Of a stretch of DNA of 64,000 bases, positions 44,077 to 54,400 are shown piece by piece (within the stretch, counting starts at the first letter, position 1; each line of letters starts with the position of its first letter). Position numbers and translations under genes: made by a program. Origin of the DNA: Oscillospiraceae bacterium (GTDB taxonomy: Bacteria > Bacillota > Clostridia > Oscillospirales > Ruminococcaceae); NCBI GenBank assembly GCA_009776305.1, contig WRLY01000001.1, positions 558,001-622,000 of the forward strand, in the 5' to 3' direction. Below the pieces are notes generated by a model. The model was not told the origin of the DNA. It made no database searches and was given only the letters and a program-made list of their open reading frames with translations.

Positions 44077-44719
44077 CGTCGCGCCCCTTGTCATTATTAA
44101 CGCTGTAGGCTAACGTCAAAAGGCTGTCCGCCAAATGCACGTTCTCCACAATGATATCATCATAGTGCAAATGAATGTCATAACTTGAGAAATTCCAAAA
44201 AGCCTTAACCCCGCAGGAAATAAGAGTTTCCGAAACCGTACCCGCGCTCTCTTTTGGTATACATAAAACCGCGATTTCAGGTTTTTCCTTATCGCAAAAC
44301 GCCCCGAGCTTAGACATGTGCCGAACCTCAACCCCGGCTATATTAATGCCTTCAAGCTGTAAATTTATATCAAAAATCCCAATAAGTTCACAACCGTTTT
44401 TTGAGGAGTCGAAGTGAATGGTCATAGCTCTGCCAAGGTTTCCCGCGCCTACAATAATGGCTTTCAGCTTTTTCTCAACGCCGATAATCTCGCCGATTTC
44501 ACGGCGCAGTTCCGACACGTTATAGCCGTAACCCTGTTGTCCGAAACCGCCGTAGCAATTTAAGTCCTGCCTGATTTGAGAAGCCGTAAGCTTCATACGC
44601 GCCGACATATCCCCCGAGGAAATTTTATTGATTCCCTCTTTCTGCAATTCGGCTAAAAACCTGTAATAGCGCGGCAGACGTCTGATTACAGAGCTTGAAA
44701 CATATTTTTTCGCGGGCAC
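44066..44719 (-). CDS. rex: Redox-sensing transcriptional repressor Rex
   Basis: This 217-residue protein has an N-terminal winged helix (VIRRLPRYYRFLAELQ, MKLTASQIRQDLNCYGGFGQ) and a Rossmann domain (VGAGNLGRAMTIHF, about residues 91-104) that senses NADH/NAD+. Rex leaves DNA when NADH is high. GTG at 44719 is the start, with GGAGGTG 8 nt upstream. It is the fourth gene of an operon with acn and icd, whose promoter carries a near-consensus Rex site (48729-48746), so autoregulation is likely. Confidence 0.95.
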   Translation of the reverse strand: MPAKKYVSSSVIRRLPRYYRFLAELQKEGINKISSGDMSARMKLTASQIRQDLNCYGGFGQQGYGYNVSELRREIGEIIGVEKKLKAIIVGAGNLGRAMTIHFDSSKNGCELIGIFDINLQLEGINIAGVEVRHMSKLGAFCDKEKPEIAVLCIPKESAGTVSETLISCGVKAFWNFSSYDIHLHYDDIIVENVHLADSLLTLAYSVNNDKGRDDDI

Positions 44720-44737
44720 TTTTTCGGCACCTCCAAT

Positions 44738-45955
44738 TTATTGTTTTTCCATTATCTCTTGCAGTCTTTCGCCGACTTTAACTAAAAATTCTTCGGTATT
44801 AACCTTTACCTTTTGCGGCAGGGTTGAAATGGAGTATAAGTCTCCCGTCATAATACCATCTTCTATAGTTTCCTTGGCGGCTTTTTCAAGGTTGAGGGCA
44901 AAAATGGTAAGCTCCATATTGCCGTCAAGCTCGCCTCTTTTATAAAGCGCGCCCGTCCACGCGAACAGGGTAGCCACCGAGTTGGTTGAGGTTTCCTCGC
45001 CTTTCAGGTGCTTGTAATAATGCCTTGTCACCGTGCCGTGTGCCGCCTCGTATTCATAAGCGCCGCCGCGTGAAACCAATACCGACGTCATCATGCCGAG
45101 GCTACCGAAAGCTGTTGCCACCATGTCAGACATTACGTCGCCGTCGTAGTTTTTGCAAGCCCAAATAAATCCGCCGTCAGAGCGCATAACTCTTGCCACC
45201 GCGTCGTCTATGAGTGTGTAGAAATATTCAATCCCCGCCTCTTTGAACAGGTTCTTGTAAGCGGTTTCGTAAAGCTCGTCAAAAACATCTTTAAATCTGT
45301 GGTCGTATTTCTTGGAGATGGTGTCTTTGGTGGCGAACCAAAGGTCAAATTTCACCTCAAGCGCGTAGCAGAAACAGGAATGTGCGAAACTTTCAATACT
45401 CGCCTCGGTATTATGTTGCCCCTGAATAATCCCGCCCGAATTTTTGAAATTATGGATTAGATGTCGGCGCTCGCCATTTTTTCCGGTTATAACAAGCTCT
45501 GCTTTTTCGTCCTCAGCGACTATATCCTCTACCCCTTTATAAACGTCGCCGTAGGCGTGACGCGCAATTATGATGGGCTTTTTCCAGCTCGGCACGAGCG
45601 GCTCAATCCCTTTTACGATAATTGGGGCGCGGAAAACTGTGCCGTCAAGAATAGCCCTGATAGTGGCGTTTGGGGATTTCCACATTTCTTTCAGGTCGAA
45701 TTCTTCCATGCGCTGGGAGTTTGGGGTAATTGTAGCGCATTTTACCGCTACGCCGTATTTTTTGGTGGCGTTGGCACTGTCGATTGTGATTTGGTCGTTT
45801 GTTTCATTGCGTTTTTCAAGCCCTAAGTCGTAATATTCGGTTTTGAGGTCAATGTAAGGCAGGAGCAAAATCTCCTTTATCATCTTCCATATAACGCGGG
45901 TCATTTCGTCGCCGTCCATTTCGACGAGGGGGGTGGTCATTTTGATTTTTTCCAT
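44738..45955 (-). CDS. icd: Isocitrate dehydrogenase (NADP-type, eukaryote-like subfamily)
   Basis: This 405-residue enzyme decarboxylates isocitrate to 2-oxoglutarate. It begins [19 protein letters not shown] and has [20 protein letters not shown] and [20 protein letters not shown], features of the subfamily found in eukaryotes and some bacteria. Later blocks include [20 protein letters not shown]. The length fits. It is read from the acn promoter, 38 bp after the unknown gene and 18 bp before rex. Confidence 0.95.
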   Translation of the reverse strand: MEKIKMTTPLVEMDGDEMTRVIWKMIKEILLLPYIDLKTEYYDLGLEKRNETNDQITIDSANATKKYGVAVKCATITPNSQRMEEFDLKEMWKSPNATIRAILDGTVFRAPIIVKGIEPLVPSWKKPIIIARHAYGDVYKGVEDIVAEDEKAELVITGKNGERRHLIHNFKNSGGIIQGQHNTEASIESFAHSCFCYALEVKFDLWFATKDTISKKYDHRFKDVFDELYETAYKNLFKEAGIEYFYTLIDDAVARVMRSDGGFIWACKNYDGDVMSDMVATAFGSLGMMTSVLVSRGGAYEYEAAHGTVTRHYYKHLKGEETSTNSVATLFAWTGALYKRGELDGNMELTIFALNLEKAAKETIEDGIMTGDLYSISTLPQKVKVNTEEFLVKVGERLQEIMEKQ

Positions 45956-45993
45956 AAGTGCGGGATTCCTTTCTTGGTTTATTTTAAAATTAG

Positions 45994-46653
45994 TTATGAA
46001 GATAAGAATTTAAAGAATTTTTTCAAACCTGATTCTTGCTTTCGGGGTGCGGGGACAGAGGGTGTATCGCGCCGCGCATCAGGTGCGGCGGCAGGAGGCG
46101 CAGGTGTAAAAAAACCGCAATAAGACTTGGAATATGGCGCGTTTTTTTCATCATAATTTATGACAAGCGCAAGCATACCTCCCGCATACAATGCGGCTGA
46201 TTCCCCGCCGTTTCTGACCTCGCCGACTTTCGCGCCGGATAGGTCGTAAGCTACCGCGACGGCGTTATTGCCGCTACCCGTGGCTTCAACCCTGCCTATT
46301 TTGATTGTTTCGGCTTGTTTTACTTTGGTTTTTTTGAGCCTGCCATCTTTAAATATATCCAAGACAGCGCCTTCTTTATCATAGTAAACATTGCCGTCCT
46401 CTGTAATAAATCCCGCCTTTTTTAAGAGCGCTCCTCTGCCGTACCAAATCACGTTGCCCTCTTTTTCGCTTTGCGAAACCCCGCCGAGGTTAAAGCTTGT
46501 ATTGTATATAGTATGGGTGTCTTTGCCGAGTTTCACGAAGCCTATTCCGAGCCCGTTGTTGTTATAGAAAGCGGGTGTGTCCTCCTTTACGTTCTCGAAA
46601 AATATGTTTGGCATTACACGGTGTTTTTCGTACTTTTTATTAAGGTCTTCCAT
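45994..46653 (-). CDS. Unknown protein between aconitase and isocitrate dehydrogenase
   Basis: I do not recognise this 219-residue protein. Its body (about residues 15-170) is rich in short strands with repeated turns such as [16 protein letters not shown] and [20 protein letters not shown], with no signal peptide or membrane helix. A Pro/Ala linker (about 180-205) ends in a basic amphipathic tail, [10 protein letters not shown], that could touch the membrane. ATG at 46653 is preferred (AGAGGA about 10 nt upstream). It sits with 36- and 38-bp gaps inside acn-icd-rex, so its expression should follow those genes. Confidence 0.8.
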   Translation of the reverse strand: MEDLNKKYEKHRVMPNIFFENVKEDTPAFYNNNGLGIGFVKLGKDTHTIYNTSFNLGGVSQSEKEGNVIWYGRGALLKKAGFITEDGNVYYDKEGAVLDIFKDGRLKKTKVKQAETIKIGRVEATGSGNNAVAVAYDLSGAKVGEVRNGGESAALYAGGMLALVINYDEKNAPYSKSYCGFFTPAPPAAAPDARRDTPSVPAPRKQESGLKKFFKFLSS

Positions 46654-46689
46654 ATTAAATACCATCCTCTGATACTTGAGCTTTTTAAA

Positions 46690-48636
46690 CTAATTCCCTT
46701 TTCTTGTAAGATTCAGCAGACCGCCGGCAAGTATCATATCCTTTTCCCTTTCGGAAAAGCCGCCTGAAAGCGCTGTTTCTGTCCCTGTAGTGAGGTTTTT
46801 AAGGACAAACTCTTCACCTTTTTGCAGTTTTTCTTTTACTCCTTCGAGAATTAATCGGTCGCCTTGTGCAACCTTTTCATAGTCCTCGGGGTTTTTAAAT
46901 ATGAGGGGGATAATTCCATTGTTTATTAAATTCTGTTTGTGAATACGGGCGAAAGACTTGCAAACTACGGCTTTTATTCCAAGATAAAGCGGGGCTAAAG
47001 CCGCGTGTTCTCTTGAACTGCCCTGCCCATAATTCGCGCCGCCTATGATAATCCCTCCGCCCGCCTCTTTTGCCCGTTTCGGAAAAGTTTCGTCGCAGAC
47101 AGTGAAGCAATATTCGCTTATAGCGGGTATGTTAGACCGCAGGGGCAAGATTTTCGCGCCTGCCGGCATGATGTGGTCGGTGGTGATATTGTCGCCGACT
47201 TTTAAAATCGCTTCGGCTTTTATTGAATCCTCAAGCGGAGAATTTTTCGGGAATGGCTTTATGTTCGGACCGCGCTGAATTTCGGCTTTTGCGGCTTCTT
47301 TTTCGTCAAGGGGCTTTATGACCATATTGTCGTTAATGAGGAACTTTTCGGGTTGTGCTGTTTCGGGGAATTTTCCGTATTCCCTCGGGTCGGTCAAAAC
47401 TCCGTTTATTGCTGAAACCGCCGCCGTTTCTGGGGAAAGGAGATAAACCTGCGCGTCTTTTGTGCCGCTCCTGCCCTCAAAGTTGCGGTTGAACGTTCTA
47501 AGTGACACGCCGCCCGACTTAGGCGACTGCCCCATACCGATACAAGGACCGCAGGCACTTTCCAAGATTCTTGCCCCCGCCCCGATTAAATCAGCTAAAG
47601 CGCCGTTTTCCGCCAGCATTTGATAAACTTGTTTTGAGCCGGGGGCAATCGAAAGGTCAACATTCGGGTGGACTGTTTTGCCCTTGAGAATAGCCGCCAC
47701 AGTCAACAAATCGGCTAACGAAGAATTTGTGCAAGAGCCGATACAAACCTGGTCGATTTTTATTTTACCTATGTCTTTTATTTTTTTCACGTTGTCGGGG
47801 CTGTGCGGGCAAGCCGCCATAGGTTCTAATTCCGATAAATCTATTTCGACAACGCTGTCATAAATCGCGTCGAGGTCGGCATCGAGGGGGATATAATCTT
47901 CCTCGCGCCCCTGCGCTTTCAAGAATTCTCTCGTAATTTCGTCAGATGGGAACAGGGAAGAGGTCGCGCCGAGTTCCGCGCCCATATTGGTAATTGTGGC
48001 GCGTTCGGGAACTGACAGGGTTTTTACGCCTTCACCCGTGTATTCCATAACCTTGCCCACGCCGCCTTTAACCGACAAAAGCCGCAAAACTTCCAAAATA
48101 ACGTCTTTGGCGCTTACGAAAGATTTCAGCTTGCCTTTAAGTTTTATATTGACGATTTGGGGCATATTTATATAATACGCGCCGCCCGCCATTGCCACGG
48201 CAACGTCCAAGCCCCCCGCCCCGATTGCCAGCATACCCAAGCCTCCGCCCGTCGGAGTGTGGGAATCTGAGCCTATAAGGGTTTTCCCCGGCTTACCGAA
48301 ACGTTCGAGATGCACCTGATGACAGATTCCGTTTCCCGGGCGTGAGAAATATATGCCGTATTTGTTGGCGACGCTTTGTATATAACGATGGTCGTCGGCG
48401 TTCTCAAAACCTGACTGGAGTGTGTTGTGGTCTATATATGCCACCGAACGCTCGGTTTTTACCCGACTTACGTCCATTGCTTCAAATTGCAGATACGCCA
48501 TAGTTCCCGTTGCGTCCTGGGTCAGCGTCTGGTCGATTTTTAAGCCTGTTTCCCTGCCTTTAGCAGGAATTTCTTCGGCGGCTGTGCCGTCTGTAAGATG
48601 TTCTTTTATTATTTTTTCTGTTATGGTTAAGCCCAC
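46690..48636 (-). CDS. acn: Aconitate hydratase
   Basis: This 648-residue iron-sulfur enzyme interconverts citrate and isocitrate. Cluster cysteines are visible in CIGSCTNSS (about residues 296-304) and ESACGPCIGMGQSP (about 358-371). Active-site blocks include QDATGTMAYLQFEAM, GSDSHTPTGGGLGMLAIGAG and, in the swivel domain, GGANYGQGSSREHAA. The length fits the shorter, mitochondrial/homoaconitase-like type. It is the first gene of the acn-unknown-icd-rex-FAD reductase operon, which lacks citrate synthase. Confidence 0.94.
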   Translation of the reverse strand: MGLTITEKIIKEHLTDGTAAEEIPAKGRETGLKIDQTLTQDATGTMAYLQFEAMDVSRVKTERSVAYIDHNTLQSGFENADDHRYIQSVANKYGIYFSRPGNGICHQVHLERFGKPGKTLIGSDSHTPTGGGLGMLAIGAGGLDVAVAMAGGAYYINMPQIVNIKLKGKLKSFVSAKDVILEVLRLLSVKGGVGKVMEYTGEGVKTLSVPERATITNMGAELGATSSLFPSDEITREFLKAQGREEDYIPLDADLDAIYDSVVEIDLSELEPMAACPHSPDNVKKIKDIGKIKIDQVCIGSCTNSSLADLLTVAAILKGKTVHPNVDLSIAPGSKQVYQMLAENGALADLIGAGARILESACGPCIGMGQSPKSGGVSLRTFNRNFEGRSGTKDAQVYLLSPETAAVSAINGVLTDPREYGKFPETAQPEKFLINDNMVIKPLDEKEAAKAEIQRGPNIKPFPKNSPLEDSIKAEAILKVGDNITTDHIMPAGAKILPLRSNIPAISEYCFTVCDETFPKRAKEAGGGIIIGGANYGQGSSREHAALAPLYLGIKAVVCKSFARIHKQNLINNGIIPLIFKNPEDYEKVAQGDRLILEGVKEKLQKGEEFVLKNLTTGTETALSGGFSEREKDMILAGGLLNLTRKGN

Positions 48637-48705
48637 TTTTTGACGTTCCTTTCTTTTTTAAGGACGGAAGCCGCTTGCGACCAAACCCGCCCTGCAATCT
48701 CTTAA

Positions 48706-48746
48706 ATTATACTATAAAATCAGACTGCTTGTCAAGTAATTAACAA
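48706..48746 (-). promoter_or_regulatory. Promoter of the acn operon with overlapping Rex-type operator
   Basis: Minus-strand TTGACA (48735-48730), 18 nt, TATAAT (48711-48706). The 18 bases 48729-48746 read TTGTCAA-GTAA-TTAACAA, one mismatch from the clostridial Rex consensus TTGTTAA-N4-TTAACAA. They cover the -35 box, a position where a repressor would block polymerase. Confidence 0.8.
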
Positions 48747-48771
48747 TTTTAAGCAATTTTCCTTAAAATTG
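48744..48771. repeat. 10-bp inverted repeat between divergent promoters
   Basis: CAATTTTAAG (48744-48753) and CTTAAAATTG (48762-48771) are exact reverse complements around 8 nt. They lie between the acn promoter and the GHL10 promoter and could be another operator. Confidence 0.5.
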
Positions 48772-48781
48772 TGTGAAAAAG

Positions 48782-48810
48782 TTGACATTTTCGCTCGAAA
48801 ATGCTATAAT
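48782..48810 (+). promoter_or_regulatory. Consensus promoter of the GHL10 lipoprotein gene
   Basis: TTGACA (48782-48787), 17 nt, TATAAT (48805-48810): a perfect sigma-A consensus. Confidence 0.9.
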
Positions 48811-48840
48811 AAATCAGTATATCTTATACGGAGGCTTATT

Positions 48841-50400
48841 TTGATAACAAAATCGTTAAAATTTATTCTCCCCATTGTTCTTGTCTTTTGCATTTTGCTT
48901 GCCGCCTGCTCGCAGGAAACTCCGGTGCGGCTTTTGAACGCGCAGGGCTTTGACGGTGTGGAAATTGCAGAAATTGTTATAAATAACTCGGATTATGATT
49001 TGCCGCCTCCGCTTGAAATTGCGGAGAATTCGCAAACCACCCCTCCTGCTGTTACGACCGCAACCACAACCGAGCGGCCGGTTTCGACGTCTGAAACAAC
49101 CCCTGCCGCGACTGTTCCTGCGGTTACTACTGCGGCAACAACCGCGCCGCTCCCCTCAACCTTTGCCGCAACTCCGTCAGAAACCACTGCCCCGCCCGTC
49201 ACAACCACCCCGCCAACTACTTCTACAGTAGCAACAACCACCCTGCCGACCCCGACTACTACGAGAAATACGCCGCTTAATCACAGCAATGTCAGGGGTG
49301 TTTGGATTTCATATATAGAATTACAGAGTTCTTTTTCCGGCAGAACAGCAGAAAGTTTTCGCGCGGCTTTTGCCGAGAAGATGGAAAACTGCAAATCTCT
49401 CGGAATCAACACTGTTTATGTGCATTTACGTGCATTCGGCGACGCTTATTATGAATCGGAAATTTTCCCGTGGGCAAAACCAATAACCGGAAATATCGGA
49501 CAAGCCCCCGGCTTTGACCCGCTCAAAATAATGCTTGAAGAAGCTCATGCACGGGGTATTTCTTTCCACGGTTGGCTAAATCCCATGCGTCTGCCCGGCG
49601 ATTCGGACATGAGCAAAATAAGCACGGATTTGCCGCTCGGTAAATGGTACAACGGCGGCGCTGAAAATAAAAAAGGTACTTTTATTGTTAAAAGCGGAGA
49701 CAACTGGTTTTTAAATCCCGCCTACCCCGAGGTCAGAAAGCTGATAACCGACGGTGCGGCGGAAATTCTCAGAAACTATAATATTGACGGACTTCACATA
49801 GACGATTATTTTTACCCGCCGAACACGGCTGAAAGCTTTGACCGTGCGGCTTTTTCTGCAAGCGACGTCGGACTTTCCGGCGGTCATGCTAACCTTTCGG
49901 ATTTTCGCCTTGAAAACTGCACCAAAATGGTAAAATCACTTTATGAAGTCACAAAAGCCGCAAATCCCGCCCTGCTTTTCGGAATCAGTCCGCAGGGGAA
50001 TATTGAAAACTGCTACGCCCTTTACGCCGACGTAAGGAAATGGGCGTCTCAGGTAGGGTATTGCGATTATATCGCGCCGCAGCTTTATTACGGCTTTAAT
50101 AATGCTACGCAACCGTTTGACAAATGTCTTGAACAATGGGAGAATCTTGTGAAAAACAGCGGTGTTAAGCTTATTCCGGGTCTTGCGATTTATAAAATAG
50201 GGCTCGAAGACGCTTGGGCAGGCGATTCGGGGAGAACCGAGTGGCTCAATTACGACGACATTTTAAAACGCCAAATGGATTTAGCCGTACAAGCGCAAAA
50301 TTACGGCGGCGTAATCTTTTTCAGCTACAATTATTTATTCGCTCCGGGATTTAACACCCCTGCGATTAATACGCAGTTGACCAAGGCGGGAGTAAGATAA
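48841..50400 (+). CDS. GHL10-family (DUF187) glycosidase-like lipoprotein
   Basis: This 519-residue protein starts at TTG (48841), 6 nt after GGAGG. It has a lipoprotein signal ending LLAAC, then a Thr/Pro-rich linker (about residues 55-145). The catalytic GHL10 domain begins at VRGVWISYIELQ (about 152). Further blocks are GINTVYVHLRAFGDAYYESE, HGWLNPMRLP, DGLHIDDYFYPP and YCDYIAPQLYYGFN. The E. coli member DigH cuts glycan strands that amidases have stripped of peptides, so a cell-wall role is likely. A second GHL10 domain is fused to an amidase two genes downstream. Confidence 0.9.
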   Translation: MITKSLKFILPIVLVFCILLAACSQETPVRLLNAQGFDGVEIAEIVINNSDYDLPPPLEIAENSQTTPPAVTTATTTERPVSTSETTPAATVPAVTTAATTAPLPSTFAATPSETTAPPVTTTPPTTSTVATTTLPTPTTTRNTPLNHSNVRGVWISYIELQSSFSGRTAESFRAAFAEKMENCKSLGINTVYVHLRAFGDAYYESEIFPWAKPITGNIGQAPGFDPLKIMLEEAHARGISFHGWLNPMRLPGDSDMSKISTDLPLGKWYNGGAENKKGTFIVKSGDNWFLNPAYPEVRKLITDGAAEILRNYNIDGLHIDDYFYPPNTAESFDRAAFSASDVGLSGGHANLSDFRLENCTKMVKSLYEVTKAANPALLFGISPQGNIENCYALYADVRKWASQVGYCDYIAPQLYYGFNNATQPFDKCLEQWENLVKNSGVKLIPGLAIYKIGLEDAWAGDSGRTEWLNYDDILKRQMDLAVQAQNYGGVIFFSYNYLFAPGFNTPAINTQLTKAGVR

Positions 50401-50421
50401 AGAAAGAGAGATAAATATGAA

Positions 50422-51378
50422 GTGTTTTTAGATATAAAGGACGATACAAACAATTTATTTAATTTGATAAATGTTGAAAGCTGTCCGCGCCTTGACATTA
50501 TGAAAGGCGTAGGGGACGAAACTGTTGACTTGATTGTGACTGACCCACCCTATAATCTTTCAAAGGATTACGGAAACGATAGCGATAAGCTTACGCATGA
50601 CGAATACATTGATTTTTCACACCAATGGTTAAAGGAAGCAAAACGAGTATTAAAACCTACGGGAACGCTTTATCTTTTTATGGGAGTTCGTTATATTTCT
50701 TATGTTTATAAAATTCTTGAGCAAGAACTAAACTTTGTTTTTAATTCATGGATTTCATGGTGTTATACGCAAGGTATAGGAAAAACAAAGGGATTTAGTC
50801 CGCGACATGATGATATTCTTATGTTTACAAAAACAAAGGATTTTAAATTTAACTTGGACAATATACGCGTTCCTCAAAAATATTATAGAAGCGTAAATAA
50901 TATGCGCGGAGCAAATCCGGGCAATGTATGGGAATTTTCGCATATACACTATTGTCAGGAAAACCGCCAAAATCACCCCACGCAAAAGCCCGAAGCATTA
51001 TTTGAAAGAATGATACTTGCGTCAACCGACAAGGACGATTTTGTTTTAGACCCGTTTTGCGGTTCGGGCACCGCCTTGCGGGTATGTCAGCAAACATCAA
51101 GAAAAGGTATGGGAATTGAAATAAATAATGAATATGTGCAAATGACCAAAGAGCGTTTAAACAAAACGTTCAACGGATTTGACAGCATAGACGAACGGAT
51201 GACGCGAATACCAAATGACTTAAACGACGAAAAAATACGGGAGGAATACATTTTAAACCATATAGATTGGTTTTTGCATAATCATCCTGACGAGGTTAAT
51301 GATTTTATGAAAAGAGTAAGCGAAAAATATCCTGCAGTAACTCAATCATCGTTTGAAGTAAATAGAATTGCTTTATGA
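50422..51378 (+). CDS. Solitary DNA methyltransferase (N4-cytosine/N6-adenine type)
   Basis: This 318-residue enzyme has catalytic motif IV LIVTDPPYNLSKDYG (about residues 38-52) before the AdoMet motif LDPFCGSGTALR (about 207-218), the order of beta-class amino-methyltransferases. NHPTQKPEALFERMI precedes the latter. No restriction endonuclease gene is adjacent. The gene is visibly richer in A/T than its neighbours, which suggests transfer. The start is uncertain: GTG at 50422 is used; an ATG three bases earlier in another frame stops after four codons. It follows the GHL10 stop by 21 bp. Confidence 0.87.
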   Translation: MFLDIKDDTNNLFNLINVESCPRLDIMKGVGDETVDLIVTDPPYNLSKDYGNDSDKLTHDEYIDFSHQWLKEAKRVLKPTGTLYLFMGVRYISYVYKILEQELNFVFNSWISWCYTQGIGKTKGFSPRHDDILMFTKTKDFKFNLDNIRVPQKYYRSVNNMRGANPGNVWEFSHIHYCQENRQNHPTQKPEALFERMILASTDKDDFVLDPFCGSGTALRVCQQTSRKGMGIEINNEYVQMTKERLNKTFNGFDSIDERMTRIPNDLNDEKIREEYILNHIDWFLHNHPDEVNDFMKRVSEKYPAVTQSSFEVNRIAL

Positions 51379-51447
51379 AAAACAAACATTTCCTACATAT
51401 ATAAAGGTTGTATAAAACCTATAAATAAAATTCAAGGACTTGTAAAA

Positions 51448-54400
51448 ATGAAAAAATTTAAAAGAAAGCTCACGCTGATTTTAGCGGGAATTTATCTGCT
51501 TGGTTGCTTTTCCGCGTTTGCGGAAAGCTTGGAAAATTCGGGTTTTTCTGAATCTGAACCTGGGGGGGTTAGCGCCTTTGAGTCAGGGGGGGCGCAATTG
51601 CAGGATTTCGGCGAAAGTTTTGATGAATATAACGATTTTGCCGAGCCGGTTACTTATGCGCCGATGTTTTATTTGCCCCATAATATGCGCGGCGTTATAA
51701 TAAGCCCCGAAACCGACTTCCTGCTTACACCGGAGGACGGCAAAAACGAGGTCATAGCCCAACTTGATGAAGTTTTTTCAAGAGTTTCCGACATAGGGTT
51801 GAACTCGGTTATAATAAAAACTTCGGTGGAGGGCAGACCTTATTACGACCTTGATATGAACCGAAATGGCAAGGAAGATTTATTAAAACTCGCCGTTGAG
51901 ACAGCGCAAAGCCACTATCTCGGGGTTTATCTGATTTATGATATAGGGCATGTTGTAAACCCTCTTTCTGATTCAGATTTAAACTCGGCGGCGGCAATAA
52001 ACGCATTAGTTTCCGAAGTACACCGGCTTACAATCAAATACCCCTGCGACGGCATAATCCTTGATAATTATTATAATGACCCTGAAGTCAATAACTTTTC
52101 AAGATATATGAAATTAGGTTCGGGAATCGGGTATCAAAACTGGCTTTATGACAGCACCGAATACCTTTTCGAGACGGCGGGCGAGGTGGTCCGCATGACT
52201 GACAACAGCGTGCCTGTAGGGGTTATGATTAATGACTCGTGGGCGAATTCATCGTCCATGCCCGACGGTTCGCCTACCGAGGACAGTGTTCAAGCCTTTT
52301 TTGACGGTTTCGCCGATACAAAGAAATACATAGAGCAGGGGTTTGCGGATTTTATAACCCTGCGTTGTTACGGCTCGCTGACCGACAACAACCTGCCCTT
52401 TGAGCAGACGGCGCAGTGGTGGGGCGAACTTTGTGAAGAAAATAATATTCCCATGTACCTGATTCACTATAACGAGAAATTAGGTGGAAATTCCCCCGGT
52501 TGGCTGTCGGAAGACCAGATTTTAAGACAATTAAAAACCGCCAAGGAAAGCGTAACGGCATATAGCGGAAGTATTTTTAACTCATACTCGGCAATCAGAC
52601 AAAACACGCTTAATTCAGCCGAAACCTTGAAAAAATATTACGCCGACCTTATAGATGAAGACAGCCTTTTAAAAGACCTCGAAATGCAGTCTCCGAAAAA
52701 CTTCAACTTTACCACTTACGAGCCTACCGTGGACTTTATGGGGAGCTTTGACCAAAACTTCGACGTTTATTTTAACGGCAATAAAATCACCCTTAACGAC
52801 GCGGGAAACTTCTATTTTGAAGAGCCCCTGCAAATCGGCACAAACATTTTCACCCTAAGACACAAGGACAGAACCTATACATACAGAATAGAGCGTAAAA
52901 TTATTGTAATGCGCGAAATTAACGCGTCTATAATCGAGGGGAAAACGATTAGGGTAGACGGAGGGACTTCAATTACCCTCGAGGCTATTGCATATAAAGG
53001 GGCGACTGTTACCGCTACCATAAACGGGCAGACCGTAAAGCTCACCGAGCAGACCGGTATTCAGGACGAGGACATAAACTCGTCTTACACAACTTTCAGA
53101 GGCAGATATAAAGTACCCGACGGGGTAATAGGAACGGAGCAGGCTCTGGGTCAAATCAGCGTGCAAGCCTCTTTCATGGGGCAATCCCGAACAATACTCG
53201 GCGCGTCGGTATTTGTCAACGCCAAACCCGAACCCCCGAAACAGGATATAAAAGCGGTCATGTTTGACGAAAGCGCGCTCGGCACGGGAGAAGTAGTTGG
53301 TAGAATCGACCCTGTGCGCGGCAGGGATGAGCAGGTGACTTTAGTCCGTATAAACAATAACAATACCACGATTTTTGACGCCAAAACCACCGGTACGGTT
53401 TTCGACCCGAGATTCGGACAGCTTCCCGCAGGGACGGTGGATTATTATCGCTCAAACGTCGGGGGATTTTACACGACCGAATCGGGTAAGCGTTTTCTTG
53501 CCGATGAATCTTCCTTAACAGAAGGCACGGGAATCGGCGAGAACCCGTTAGTGGTTAAAGCCGGCGGGACTTTTAACGGTAAAAGTTATCTTGAAATCTC
53601 CCTTGACACTAAAATAAGCTACAATGTCGAGGTTGCGGGGCTTAACTTCTTCAGCGACTGGGGAAGCGATTATAATATAAGAAACTTTAACTCGGAATTT
53701 ATTTATATAACCTTTGACAATGTAACCTCGGTTACAAAATTGCCGAGTTTTGAGAAAAACTACGTTTTCAGTTCGGGACGTTGGGAGCAGGTGACAATCG
53801 ACGGCATAGCCAAATTCCGCCTTGTCCTGCAACTTAGGAGCAGTGGCGTTTACGCGGGCAACAGCGCCTATTATAACAGCGACGGAAATTTAATGCTGAC
53901 ATTTCCGGTTTTAACAAACAGCCTTGCGGGCATGACTATAGTAATAGACCCCGGGCATGGTTACGGCGTAAGCCCCGACAAGTTTGACCCCGGCGCGATT
54001 GGACATATAACCGAGCAGACGGCAAATTTGGCAGTGGCGAAAAGGCTTGAAAGTAAGCTTACGGCTATGGGGGCGAACGTCATACGTCTTAAATCCGAGC
54101 AAAGCTTTATTCTTACCAAAAACCGCCCTGTTGCGGCGCGAAGTTATAACTGCGACCTGTTTATTTCACTGCACGCCAACAAGGTAGCCGGAAACAGCGA
54201 CGCGCGCGGAACTGAGGTATATTACTACACGCCGTTTTCGCAACCGTTGGCGGAGGCTATTTCGGGCAGTGTGTCAAGTTATTTCAGCAAGAACGTCTAT
54301 TCGGACGGCGCGGATAAAAACAGAGGCGCAAAGCACAGCTATTTTTGGGTAACGGTTCAGCAGGATTTCCCTTCTGTTTTGGTGGAAATGGGCTTTGTAA

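Noticed and set aside
48724-48771. Intrinsic terminator for the GHL10 or acn side
   Set aside because: The CAATTTTAAG hairpin is AT-rich, has no gene ending before it and lies between two divergent promoters.
50417-50430. Frameshift at the start of the methyltransferase gene (ATG AAG TGT TTT TAG)
   Set aside because: Removing one base does not give a continuous frame from this ATG; a GTG start at 50422 explains the frame without a mutation.
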